Under the pieces are notes generated by a model. It had not been told where the DNA came from. It saw only the letters and a list, made by a program, of their open reading frames with translations, and searched no databases. A program made the translations under genes and the position numbers. From the NCBI GenBank assembly GCA_019118645.1, contig DWYN01000013.1, positions 1 through 33,587 of the forward strand: DNA of 33,587 bases. Direction: 5' to 3'. This document shows, in pieces, positions 8,374 to 15,051 of the stretch; the stretch's first letter is position 1; every line of letters starts with the position of its first letter. This stretch comes from Candidatus Blautia excrementipullorum (GTDB lineage: Bacteria; Bacillota; Clostridia; Lachnospirales; Lachnospiraceae).

Positions 8374-8396
8374 TGCAAAAATATATATTTTTTGCA
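8374..8396. repeat. AT-rich palindrome upstream of the CobD-like gene
   Basis: TGCAAAAATATATATTTTTTGCA is a nearly perfect 23-base palindrome (8374-8396; stems TGCAAAAA and TTTTTTGCA) about 38 bases upstream of the start codon and just before the AGGAGG site. It could be an operator or an RNA hairpin in the leader; nothing else supports either role. Confidence 0.5.
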
Positions 8397-8434
8397 GTTA
8401 TGTCAGATGCAGTCTGTGCTGCAGGAGGTGTGCT

Positions 8435-9520
8435 ATGGCTTCAAAGATCTTTTTTCACGGCAGTGATATCGAAAAAATATGCAGCTATTATCATTTGGAC
8501 AGAGACAAAATCATCAATTTTGCGGCTAACGTGAACCCCCTGGGGCTTTCCGCGCTGGTGAAAGAGGCAATTTCCACGCATCTGGATCTTCTGTCTTCTT
8601 ATCCGGACAGAAATTATACTTCTCTGCGGGAAACCATCTCGAATTACTGCGGAATTCCGGCTGATTTCGTCCTGCCGGGCAACGGTTCCAGTGAACTGAT
8701 CAGTCTTCTCATCGAGGAAAAGGCGCCGAGACATACTCTGATTCTCGGTCCTACCTATTCCGAGTACTCCAGAGAACTCTCTTTCTCCGGAAGCACCCAG
8801 GAATATTATCATCTTCAGGAAGGCAGCAATTTTGTGCTGGATATTGATGATCTTTGCAGGACGCTGAGACAGGGATATGATTTTCTTATCCTCTGCAACC
8901 CCAACAATCCTACTTCCTCCGCTGTCTCACAGCAGGAGCTTCGCAGACTTCTGGCTTTCTGCAGAGACAGAAATATTTTCGTAATGATTGACGAAACGTA
9001 TATAGAATTTGTTCCGGACATCCAGGCATTTACCGCGGTTCCTCTGACTATGGAATTTCAGAACCTTATGGTTCTCCGGGGTGTGTCTAAATTCTTTGCA
9101 GCCCCGGGGCTGCGCATGGGATACGGTATTTCCGGGAACAATGATTTTCTTGCAAAAATGCGGAATAAACAGACGCCGTGGTCGCTGAACAGCCTGGGGG
9201 CTTTTGCCGGCGAACTTATGCTCCGGGATCAGAAATATATTTCAAAAACCAGAGAACTGATTCTGTCCGAACGAAAACGGCTGTTTCAGGCACTGTCGGA
9301 AATGCCCGCCTATCAGGTTTATCCTGCATACGCCAATTTCTTCCTTCTGAAAATCCAGAAGGAAGGCCTTACCTCCTTCCAGGTTTTCGAAAACTGTATC
9401 AAAAACAGGCTCATGATCCGGGACTGCTCTTCCTTCCAGTGCCTGGACGGAGAATACATCCGCTTCTGCATCATGATGCCTGAAGACAACGACCGGCTGC
9501 TGGAAGTTCTCAGGCAATGA
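8435..9520 (+). CDS. CobD-like class I/II PLP-dependent aminotransferase
   Basis: The 361-residue fold-type I PLP enzyme starts with HGSDIEKICSYYHLDRDKII and NFAANVNPLGLSALVKEAI (8-46), the pattern of L-threonine-O-3-phosphate decarboxylase (CobD) and its histidinol-phosphate aminotransferase relatives. CNPNNPTS (153-160), MIDETY.EF (182-190) and the Schiff-base lysine in RGVSKFFAAPGLRMGYG (213-229) are intact. An AGGAGG site supports the ATG. CobD makes the aminopropanol phosphate arm of cobalamin, but no cobalamin gene is adjacent, so an amino acid aminotransferase role is equally possible. A terminator follows 73 bases downstream. Confidence 0.8.
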   Translation: MASKIFFHGSDIEKICSYYHLDRDKIINFAANVNPLGLSALVKEAISTHLDLLSSYPDRNYTSLRETISNYCGIPADFVLPGNGSSELISLLIEEKAPRHTLILGPTYSEYSRELSFSGSTQEYYHLQEGSNFVLDIDDLCRTLRQGYDFLILCNPNNPTSSAVSQQELRRLLAFCRDRNIFVMIDETYIEFVPDIQAFTAVPLTMEFQNLMVLRGVSKFFAAPGLRMGYGISGNNDFLAKMRNKQTPWSLNSLGAFAGELMLRDQKYISKTRELILSERKRLFQALSEMPAYQVYPAYANFFLLKIQKEGLTSFQVFENCIKNRLMIRDCSSFQCLDGEYIRFCIMMPEDNDRLLEVLRQ

Positions 9521-9593
9521 ATTTGTCTGGAAGTGCATCCGCCGACAGCCTCCGCCATTCATCGGAACGCAGCCGGAAATGATTTCCCCGGCT

Positions 9594-9637
9594 CCTGCAT
9601 CGGCACTTCTCACCCGTGCTGATGCAGGTATTTTTCC
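9594..9637 (+). terminator. Terminator of the CobD-like gene, inside the 3' end of spoIIID
   Basis: A 13-bp stem with one mismatch pairs CCTGCATCGGCAC (9594-9606) with GTGCTGATGCAGG (9616-9628), followed by TATTTTT on the plus strand. The right arm lies within the last codons of the convergent spoIIID gene, so the two 3' ends overlap. Confidence 0.8.
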
Positions 9638-9864
9638 CTTGTAGCCATCCCGCCCCGGATATGGCGTTCCTGCTTATTTACATCCAGCACTACCCGCGCC
9701 TGACTTGCCAGAGTGGGATTAAGCTGGACAAGACGCTCGGTGACGTCTTTATGTACCGTACTCTTGCTGATTCCGAATTTCTTCGCTGTCTGCCGCACCG
9801 TTGACTTTGTCTCAATAATGTAGGAAGCGATTTCCACTGCCCGCTCTTCGATATAATCTTTCAA
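9610..9864 (-). CDS. spoIIID: Sporulation transcriptional regulator SpoIIID
   Basis: The 84-residue DNA-binding protein acts in the mother cell during sporulation, tuning sigma-E genes and helping make sigma-K. KDYIEERAVEIASYIIETK (2-20), the helix-turn-helix TVRQTAKKFGISKSTVHKDV (22-41), LNPTLASQARVVLDVNKQER (48-67) and HIRGG.AT.EKY (68-79) match the family closely. No ATG is available. A TTG at 9864 fits: it gives the usual MKDYIEER start and has GGGGGA 6-7 bases upstream; another TTG at 9879 would add five residues but has no spaced ribosome binding site. A sigma-E-like promoter lies 30-60 bases upstream. Its presence implies a spore former. Confidence 0.95.
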   Translation of the reverse strand: MKDYIEERAVEIASYIIETKSTVRQTAKKFGISKSTVHKDVTERLVQLNPTLASQARVVLDVNKQERHIRGGMATREKYLHQHG

Positions 9865-9894
9865 AGGGAAATCCCCCAAAAGTATCGTTTTTAC

Positions 9895-9924
9895 AATGTA
9901 TGCGTGTGGTTAAAAAATCATACC
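9895..9924 (-). promoter_or_regulatory. Sigma-E-like promoter of spoIIID
   Basis: On the minus strand GGTATGAT (9917-9924), a 14-base spacer and CATACATT (9895-9902) resemble the mother-cell sigma-E consensus (-35 near ATATT, -10 CATACA.T, 14-base spacing), as expected for spoIIID. The -10 fit is good, the -35 is partial. Confidence 0.6.
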
Positions 9925-10027
9925 TGTGAGCTCATTCAAAATGTCGAAATCTCTACATTTTACAGCCGATACAGAAAAGGAACCATTCTCTTTGTTTCTC
10001 AATATTAGACTTGAAATATTAATATTT

Positions 10028-10141
10028 TCAAAATAATTTCATCGCTGCCCAAAAACGCATTTCATTCTTATCTTTAATATATATCCAGTCGGAATTACAT
10101 TTCTTGTTTGTTTCAACAACGAAAACCAATTGAAGTCCCAT
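10028..10141 (-). pseudogene. 5' stub of the gene partnered with the ATPase
   Basis: A 37-codon reading frame whose ATG overlaps the ATPase stop in the string TAATG (10143-10139). It begins MGLQLVFVVETNKKCNSDWI and continues YIKD, a beta-strand then helix start that I associate with a second protein often encoded directly after ATPases of this kind. It stops after 37 codons, and the tail NEMRFWAAMKLF looks unrelated, so the rest of the gene was probably deleted near 10065. Coupling to the ATPase stop suggests a former two-gene operon. The family recollection is from memory and is not proven. Confidence 0.5.
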
Positions 10142-11412
10142 TATTCCTCCTCCCCACCTGAACCGAAGACGCCTATAAAATCGATGGAATCCACGTTGAA
10201 TGGAGAACCTTCGATCATTCCATTTCTGTAAAGCCTGGAGGGCGAATAATTCCCATTTGTTTTCCATGAATAAATTTTGTAATTTTCAGACAAAAAATCT
10301 ATGGATTTTTTATGTCGTTTCAAAATATCCATCGGTCCCACATTATGAGTAGTAAAACAGAGCTGACCTTCTCCGTACTCCATTAAATACTCCAGCAGCG
10401 CGCACAGATAAACATCATGGAGGTTTGAATCGAATTCATCAATAAAAACAATTCCTCCTGCAGCCATTTCTTTTACATATGCAAATAGTTTAATGAGTTT
10501 TTTTATGCCGGTACTTTCATATTCTGCGTGAATCTTATACGAAGCATAAACCATTATTAAATCACAAACCCAAAAATTACGATTTTCCTTTTTGTCAATT
10601 TCAATACTTTTCAAGTCTGATTTAAAGATATGCAAAAAATCATATAGTTTATCAACGTCTTTTTCAAAATCCGCATACATTGATTTGGATACAATATTCC
10701 CTGCAACCGAAAACACATTAAGATAATCATTGTCCATTTTTAGGAAACTCTTAAACAAAATATCAATTTCATTTTTATATTTTTCCCTGTCCTCATAACT
10801 GTCCAGAGAACTCTGAGCCACATAACTTCTGTGATCATCTGACTGGTCCAAATACACATGCATTTTTTCCCAAAAGATACAATAGACATAGTCCCCCCCA
10901 AAGGATCCCTTTATGGTATTCTGCATTTTTCATTTCTGAAAGCAGAAATTTCTCATAGAATAAAGCACTCAGAGTAGCTGTTTCCAACAAATTCATCGTC
11001 TTGTTCTGAATTCTTTTCGAAAGATCCGTCTGCTCATTTGTTGAGGATATGAACATAAATTCTCCGCCGGATACTTCGTACAAAACATTTACAGATTCGC
11101 ATCTTGAAGTTGCATTTTGGGCAGTTAAACATTCATGAGAGATTATATATTTTCCTGAGACATCCCTGGTAAGTGTTACATTGTATCGAAAAAGGATCAC
11201 ACTCTCCGGCATATTTACCATGTATTCAGCTTCTATAAATAATTCCTCAGTCTTTCATGTTAATAATTGCGTCCAGGTTTTTCTGTGCAATAGAATTATT
11301 CCCGAGTGTTTGGATTTCTGGAAATAGTTTTTTTATAAAAAGACAACGAAATCAGCTGATCTAATGTCTTAATCCCCTTAACAGAATAACAAGTCAAATA
11401 TATATCTTTCAT
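10141..11412 (-). pseudogene. Decayed AAA/ABC-type ATPase (DUF-like ATP-binding protein)
   Basis: The remains of an ATPase lie in three frames. The N-terminus MKDIYLTCYSVKGIKTLDQL (start 11412, with GGAGGAA) stops at 11296. A second stretch, SIAQKNLDAIINMK, stops at 11247. A third runs from KTEELFIEAEYMVNMPES to GPVR, and the last from about 10926 to 10141. The C-terminal part keeps GIKKLIKLF, Walker B GIVFIDEFDSNLHD and the switch CFTTHNVG. The glycine-rich Walker A segment expected after NTRE is absent, so about 20-30 codons seem deleted. The last frame change falls near a run of seven G (10893-10899, C on the plus strand). ATPases of this type often sit in anti-phage or abortive infection loci. 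Confidence 0.82.
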
Positions 11413-11694
11413 CTATATTCCTCCTGTTTTCTTTTAATACACCACACATAGTTCCGAAATTAAATACAAAATGTATTTTTTCTTCCGCACAGTTACTTCT
11501 ATTATGCCACAATTTTCTTAGCTTAACCACATATTATCCTCAAATCCGGTCTTTGATACATAATTTAATTTTCGAATTTTTTATATCAATGAGAGGATCG
11601 GAAGACGTATAAAATAAGGCCGGAAACTCTTCCGACCCTTTCCATTCTCCCCGCAATCAGATTTCACTGAGCAGCACAGGACTTTTACAGTTTT
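11413..11694. other. Non-coding stretch upstream of the ATPase remnant
   Basis: About 280 AT-rich bases with no credible reading frame. The only structure seen is a weak inverted repeat, GG(A)TCGGAAG near 11597-11606 with CTTCCGACC near 11629-11637, without a T run on either side. Confidence 0.5.
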
Positions 11695-11919
11695 TCAATG
11701 CCTGCCTCTCAGTTCGCGGTACAACTCCAGGATTTTTCTGGACGGTGTTGTGTCCGCAAGTCTATATCTTCTGGAAGAAGTATTTACTTCGATTCCTTTT
11801 CCGTCAGCTATGGCTATTTTCAGCATTTCCGCATAATATCGTTCGTTATACTCCCTCTGGGATTTTCCTCTCTGGAAATCCTTTTCTGTCCAGAGAATAT
11901 CCGGATTTCCGGCAGCCAT
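11695..11919 (-). pseudogene. Internal fragment of a PHP-domain histidinol phosphatase
   Basis: The 74-residue frame contains YNERYYAEMLKIAIADGKGI (about 24-43), EVNTSSRRYRLADTTPSRKI (44-63) and LELYRELRG, matching the middle of PHP-family histidinol phosphatases (HisJ/HisK), where the segment is normally followed by the metal-binding GSDSH motif. Here the frame ends two codons later (RH, stop), and the N-terminal HxH metal site is missing too. Its only ATG lies in the loop of the perfect hairpin at 11895-11941, with no good ribosome binding site. It is best read as a leftover of a larger gene, not a functional protein. Confidence 0.7.
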
Positions 11920-11941
11920 CCTGCCGGAAATCCGGATATTC
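11895..11941. repeat. Perfect 21-bp inverted repeat with 5-base loop
   Basis: The left arm (11895-11915) runs GAATATCCGGATTTCCGGCA plus one G; the right arm (11921-11941) is its exact reverse complement, around the loop CCATC. It begins one base after the acetyltransferase stop (11942-11944). There is no T run on either side, so it is not a classical intrinsic terminator, although it could still act as an RNA 3'-end structure. Each arm contains ATATCCGGAT and TTTCCGGC subrepeats. The ATG of the downstream histidinol phosphatase fragment falls in the loop. Confidence 0.9.
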
Positions 11942-12436
11942 TTACAGATCCAGTCTCATATAAATCGTAGATTCAACGGGACTGTTGTTATATTTTTCTA
12001 TCTCATAAAACCCAAACTTTCGGTACAAATAAACAGCACTTTGCAGAAATGGCAGTGTATCCAGATAAATATGGCGGTATCCGATTTCGCCGGCGTCTTC
12101 CAGAATTCGGCTCATAAGAAGACTTCCCAGACGGTTTCCCCGAAATTCCGGACGGACATACAACCTCTTAAGTTCTCCGTTTGTTCCACGTTCTTCTTTC
12201 GTCAGCGGTTTCAGTCCCACACACCCGGCGGCCTGCCCGTCGCAGCAGGCAAGATACAGCCGGCCGTAAGGCTGACCGTATTTCTTTTCCAGATGCTTCC
12301 GTTCTTCCTCATAATCCTGGATTTCCAGATACTCCCGGATGGAGGGATCTTCTCTAATCAACATATCCGTATATTCCGAAAAAAGACTGCATATCTCTTC
12401 TTTCCGATCATACGCCGGTACGATTTCAATCCTCAT
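11942..12436 (-). CDS. GNAT family N-acetyltransferase
   Basis: The 164-residue protein is a complete GNAT enzyme. AAGCVGLKPL (about 69-78) is the beta-4 entry, LKRLYVRPEFRGNRLGSLLM (89-108) is acetyl-CoA motif A with the R-G-N-R-L-G loop, and YLDTLPFLQSAVYLYRKFGF (124-143) is motif B. It ends directly against the 21-bp perfect hairpin. The spacing from the GGAGAAAGG purine stretch to the ATG is long (about 15 bases), and the leader back to the nearest promoter-like TATAAT is about 235 bases. Substrate unknown. It seems intact although it stands between decayed genes. Confidence 0.82.
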   Translation of the reverse strand: MRIEIVPAYDRKEEICSLFSEYTDMLIREDPSIREYLEIQDYEEERKHLEKKYGQPYGRLYLACCDGQAAGCVGLKPLTKEERGTNGELKRLYVRPEFRGNRLGSLLMSRILEDAGEIGYRHIYLDTLPFLQSAVYLYRKFGFYEIEKYNNSPVESTIYMRLDL

Positions 12437-12734
12437 GCTCTGTTCTCTGCCCTTTCTCCTCTGTTTCTCTATGTTGCCCGCGCGCCTTTCTGCCGCAGGC
12501 CACAGCCTTTATTTTTCCCTCTGCCGCCTGCGGAATCATTACGCCATGTGCTTCGCACATACTTCTTTCCGCACCGCGCACATGCTTTTCTCCGGGAGAT
12601 GCACGCGGTCCGCTTCGGCGTCTGCTTCGCATACGTCCAGCGCGAATCGGCGCAGGTACAATGACTATCGTCATTATATCATATAAACAGAAAAGAAAGT
12701 GGTGTATCCGCAGAATTTTTCTGCCGATCTGGTT
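12437..12734. other. GC-rich leader with inverted repeats, no confident gene
   Basis: This region is richer in GC than its surroundings. It holds CCGCAGGC (12493-12500) opposite GCCTGCGG (12526-12533), the tight hairpin ATGTGC-TTC-GCACAT (12546-12560) and ATGAC-TATC-GTCAT (12661-12674). On the minus strand an extended -10 TGATATAAT (12673-12681) could drive the acetyltransferase gene. A minus-strand frame (12426-12674) would give an 82-residue, arginine-rich peptide resembling no family. The structure looks like a dispersed repeat, which only a genome search could show. Confidence 0.4.
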
Positions 12735-13200
12735 TTAACGGATGATCTTATCATAAGCGGCCTTGTCACTGTCCTGGAAAATAACATATCCGCATTTCTG
12801 AAATCCGTTTTTCTCCAGAACATGCTGCATCCGTTCATTGCACGGATCCGTATCTCCCCGGATTCCTTTCACACCTTTCGAAAGACACAGTTCATCGATC
12901 AGATCAAACGTTGTTTTACTCAGTCCGATTCCCCGGAATTCTTTGCTGAACGCCAGACGGTGCACCACGGCATACGGCTCTTCTGTTCTCCATTCACCTC
13001 TGATGTTTTCATATGCGGGCTCGCCGCCGAAATCAACACACAGATACCCGGCAATTTTTCCGTCCGCCTTCACGGCATAGCCTTTTCCCTCCCGGACGTC
13101 GCTTCGGATGACATCAATATTCGGATAATCCTCCGTCCACTGTGTAAAGCCCTGCTCCTGCTGAAATTCTCTTCCTTCCCGGATAATTTCATTACATTCC
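12735..13200 (-). pseudogene. GNAT acetyltransferase lacking its N-terminus
   Basis: Minus-strand residues from ECNEIIREGREFQQEQGFTQ (near 13195) to DKAAYDKIIR form most of a GNAT enzyme, with VVHRLAFSKEFRGIGLSKTT as motif A and NERMQHVLEKNGFQKCGYVI as motif B. The first 20 or so residues expected in this family (start plus first strand and helix) are absent. The open frame continues upstream to 13478, but that extra part is only the antisense of the LysR helix-turn-helix region and its first ATG lies inside the MITE-like element. The plus strand from 12699 also looks open here; that is a shadow of this gene. Confidence 0.78.
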
Positions 13201-14345
13201 GGACTATTGCGGAAACCGGAAGCTTCACAAATGCAGCGGAAAAGCTGAATTATTCCCAGGCGGCGATCACTTTTCAGATCGGGCAGCTTGAACAGGATCT
13301 GTCGGTAAAACTCTTTGAAAAAGCCGGCCGGAAAATGGTTCTCACTGACGCAGGAAAACTGCTGATCCCATATGTAGACGATGTCTTCCGGTCCGTAGAC
13401 CGGCTCCGCTGCTTTGAAAACGATCTCAGCACATACCGCGGGGATTGTTTTTTGGCGAGCAATTTTCCCCATTTTCATCGTTATGATTCCCTAAAATCAG
13501 CGTTGTATATTCATGCAGTTTCAAAGAATATCAATACATTTCCGAAAAATCAAGGACGCATTCGCGCCGCTATCGCGGTTAAAATCCTTGATTTTACGGT
13601 AATGTATCGATAATGGTAATCAAGGCATGAATGATTAATTATAATTGTCTGACAATGATGATTTTAAGGAAGTGCCGCGCCAATTATGAGGAATTGACCT
13701 CGCTCATAAACAGGGGATCTTCAGGTCGGTGTCGGGGAAACGCTGCTCTGCTACCGGCTTCCGGCTCTTTTAAAGGAGTTTCATGCCAGAGCGCCTCAGG
13801 CCCGGCTGCATCTCCGCTCCATGAACTGCTACGACATCCGCAGCGGTCTGCTGGACGGAACACTGGATCTGGGAATCTTCTATGAGGACATCGGAGGTTT
13901 CGGTTCCAGTCTTACGACTTTTTCTTTCGGAAGCTATCCTCTGGTGCTGGCGGCATCTCCGGAAACAGGAAGGCGTTTTCCGGATTTTATTACCCCCGAC
14001 CGGACAATTCCGGTCTCTCTGATCATAAATGAAGAGAAATGTATTTTCCGTCAGATATTCGAGGAATACCTCCGCCGAAAATCCATTATCCTGGATGACA
14101 CCATTGAACTGTGGAGTATCCCGACCATTAAAAATCTTGTAAAAAACAACATGGGAATTACATTCCTGCCCAGATTCGCGGCAGAAGAAGAATTAAAAAG
14201 CGGAGAACTGGTGGAAATTCCGACGGAGATTTCGCATACGCATATCTCGGCCGTCTGCACATACCGAAAAAACAAATGGATCAGCCCGCTCATCCGGTTG
14301 TTCACGGAAGTGATCCAGAATGCTTCTCCTGCTGACAGCCGTTAA
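13195..14345 (+). pseudogene. LysR-type regulator, 5' truncated and interrupted by a MITE-like element
   Basis: The helix-turn-helix part TFRTIAETGSFTNAAEKLNY (from about 13195), SQAAITFQIGQLEQDLSVKL and FEKAGRKMVLTDAGKLLIPY is clearly LysR, ending at STYRGD (13444). After the inserted element the frame resumes exactly with GDLQVGVGETLLCYRLPALL (13713 on) and runs through the effector domain (DLGIFYED, YPLVLAASPE, PTIKNLVKNNMGITFLPRFA) to the stop at 14345. Removing the 273 inserted bases (267-bp element plus one target copy) restores one uninterrupted frame. The first few codons, normally M..xxLETF or similar, are also missing at the junction with the acetyltransferase. Not functional as a full regulator. 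Confidence 0.85.
13446..13712. mobile_element. MITE-like element, 267 bp, with 6-bp target duplication
   Basis: The element interrupts the LysR gene and is flanked by GGGGAT on both sides (13440-13445 and 13713-13718). Its ends are imperfect inverted repeats: left TGTTTTTTGGCGAGC, right (reverse complement) TGTTTATGAGCGAGG. The match continues inward in blocks: CCTAAAATCA with CTTAAAATCA, ATTCATGC in both halves, and a central arm ATCAATACATTTCCG plus AAAAATCAAGGA against ATCGATACATTACCG plus TAAAATCAAGGA. The whole element can fold as one long hairpin. It carries no transposase. Such miniature elements are moved by a related full-size insertion sequence; I cannot name the parent family. Confidence 0.82.
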
Positions 14346-14386
14346 AAACCGCCGGCTTTCCGGTTCTCCTGTACTTCAAAAACCTG

Positions 14387-15019
14387 TTATAAGAATAGTT
14401 GTTCCAATGTGGCCAGCACTCCGTCCTCTTCATTTGAAGGGCAGACATATCTGGACGCTTCCTTCACATTCCGGGGCGCATTTGCCATGGCATAGCTGTG
14501 TCTGCAGTACTGCAGCATTTCTATGTCATTTCCGCCGTCTCCGAACGCCGCGCACTGCTCCGGAGAAATCCTCCACCGCTGTACGAGACGCTTCAGGCCT
14601 GACGCCTTATGGCAGCCCGGCATGATCAGATCAATGGATCCGTGTCCGCTTGTCGTCGGTTCCGCTTTTCCCTTCAGCTCCTCAAGAAACATGTCGTAAT
14701 AATCATACGTTTTTTCCGCAGGCACGGTCGGCGCAAATTTCAGGATCTGATCCTTTACCTCTTTCAGGTCATCCACCCACTTCAGACGGTGATAATAAAT
14801 GCGCGTGAGATCAAAAAACTCCTGGCTCACCGTCCCCCGCTGACAATACGCGCTCTCCACGCCGCACAGAACATTCCGGATTTCCGGATATTTTCTGCAG
14901 ATATCAATCACCAGATTTACGGTTTCCCGCGGCATATCCGCCGCGAAAATCAACTCTTTGTGATCTTTTACAAACGTCCCGTCAATATCCACTGCCACCA
15001 TCCTGATTTCATCTGACAT
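14387..15019 (-). CDS. HAD-IIB (Cof-type) phosphatase with an apparent internal deletion
   Basis: The 210-residue protein belongs to the Cof/YbjI-like sugar-phosphate phosphatases. It keeps motif I DIDGT (11-15), the motif III lysine region CHKASGLKRL (136-145) and motif IV GDGGND (160-165). These enzymes are usually about 265-275 residues long. Directly after DGTF comes VKDHKELIFAADMP, which in relatives is found after ...ENGAF some 55-60 residues later, so motif II (the Ser/Thr of the SG/TGR turn) is lost. The start at 15019 has a GGAGGA site 6 bases upstream and is preferred over the ATG at 15034 that overlaps that site. Probably inactive; could also be listed as a pseudogene. Confidence 0.75.
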   Translation of the reverse strand: MSDEIRMVAVDIDGTFVKDHKELIFAADMPRETVNLVIDICRKYPEIRNVLCGVESAYCQRGTVSQEFFDLTRIYYHRLKWVDDLKEVKDQILKFAPTVPAEKTYDYYDMFLEELKGKAEPTTSGHGSIDLIMPGCHKASGLKRLVQRWRISPEQCAAFGDGGNDIEMLQYCRHSYAMANAPRNVKEASRYVCPSNEEDGVLATLEQLFL

Positions 15020-15051
15020 AAAAATTCCTCCCATTTTGCAGACAGAAAGCC

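Noticed and set aside
8136-8434. Cobalamin riboswitch upstream of the CobD-like gene
   Set aside because: The B12 box and the conserved core were not found on either strand.
9571-9593. Hairpin AGCCGG...CCGGCT after spoIIID as its terminator
   Set aside because: No T-rich tract follows on the minus strand, so it does not meet the pattern of an intrinsic terminator.
10011-10031. AT-rich near-palindrome TTGAAATATT/AATATTTTCAA
   Set aside because: It contains a bulge, lies in very AT-rich sequence and has no T run; likely chance.
10893-10899. Seven-G run as a phase-variation switch of the ATPase
   Set aside because: Two other lesions and the missing Walker A mean that a length change here could not restore the protein.
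12426-12674. Arginine-rich 82-codon minus-strand frame
   Set aside because: Composition is driven by GC-rich repeats, no family resemblance, no convincing ribosome binding site; treated as non-coding leader.
12699-13190. Long plus-strand open frame leading into the LysR helix-turn-helix
   Set aside because: It is antisense to the truncated acetyltransferase, shows no protein family resemblance before about 13190 and has no ribosome binding site.
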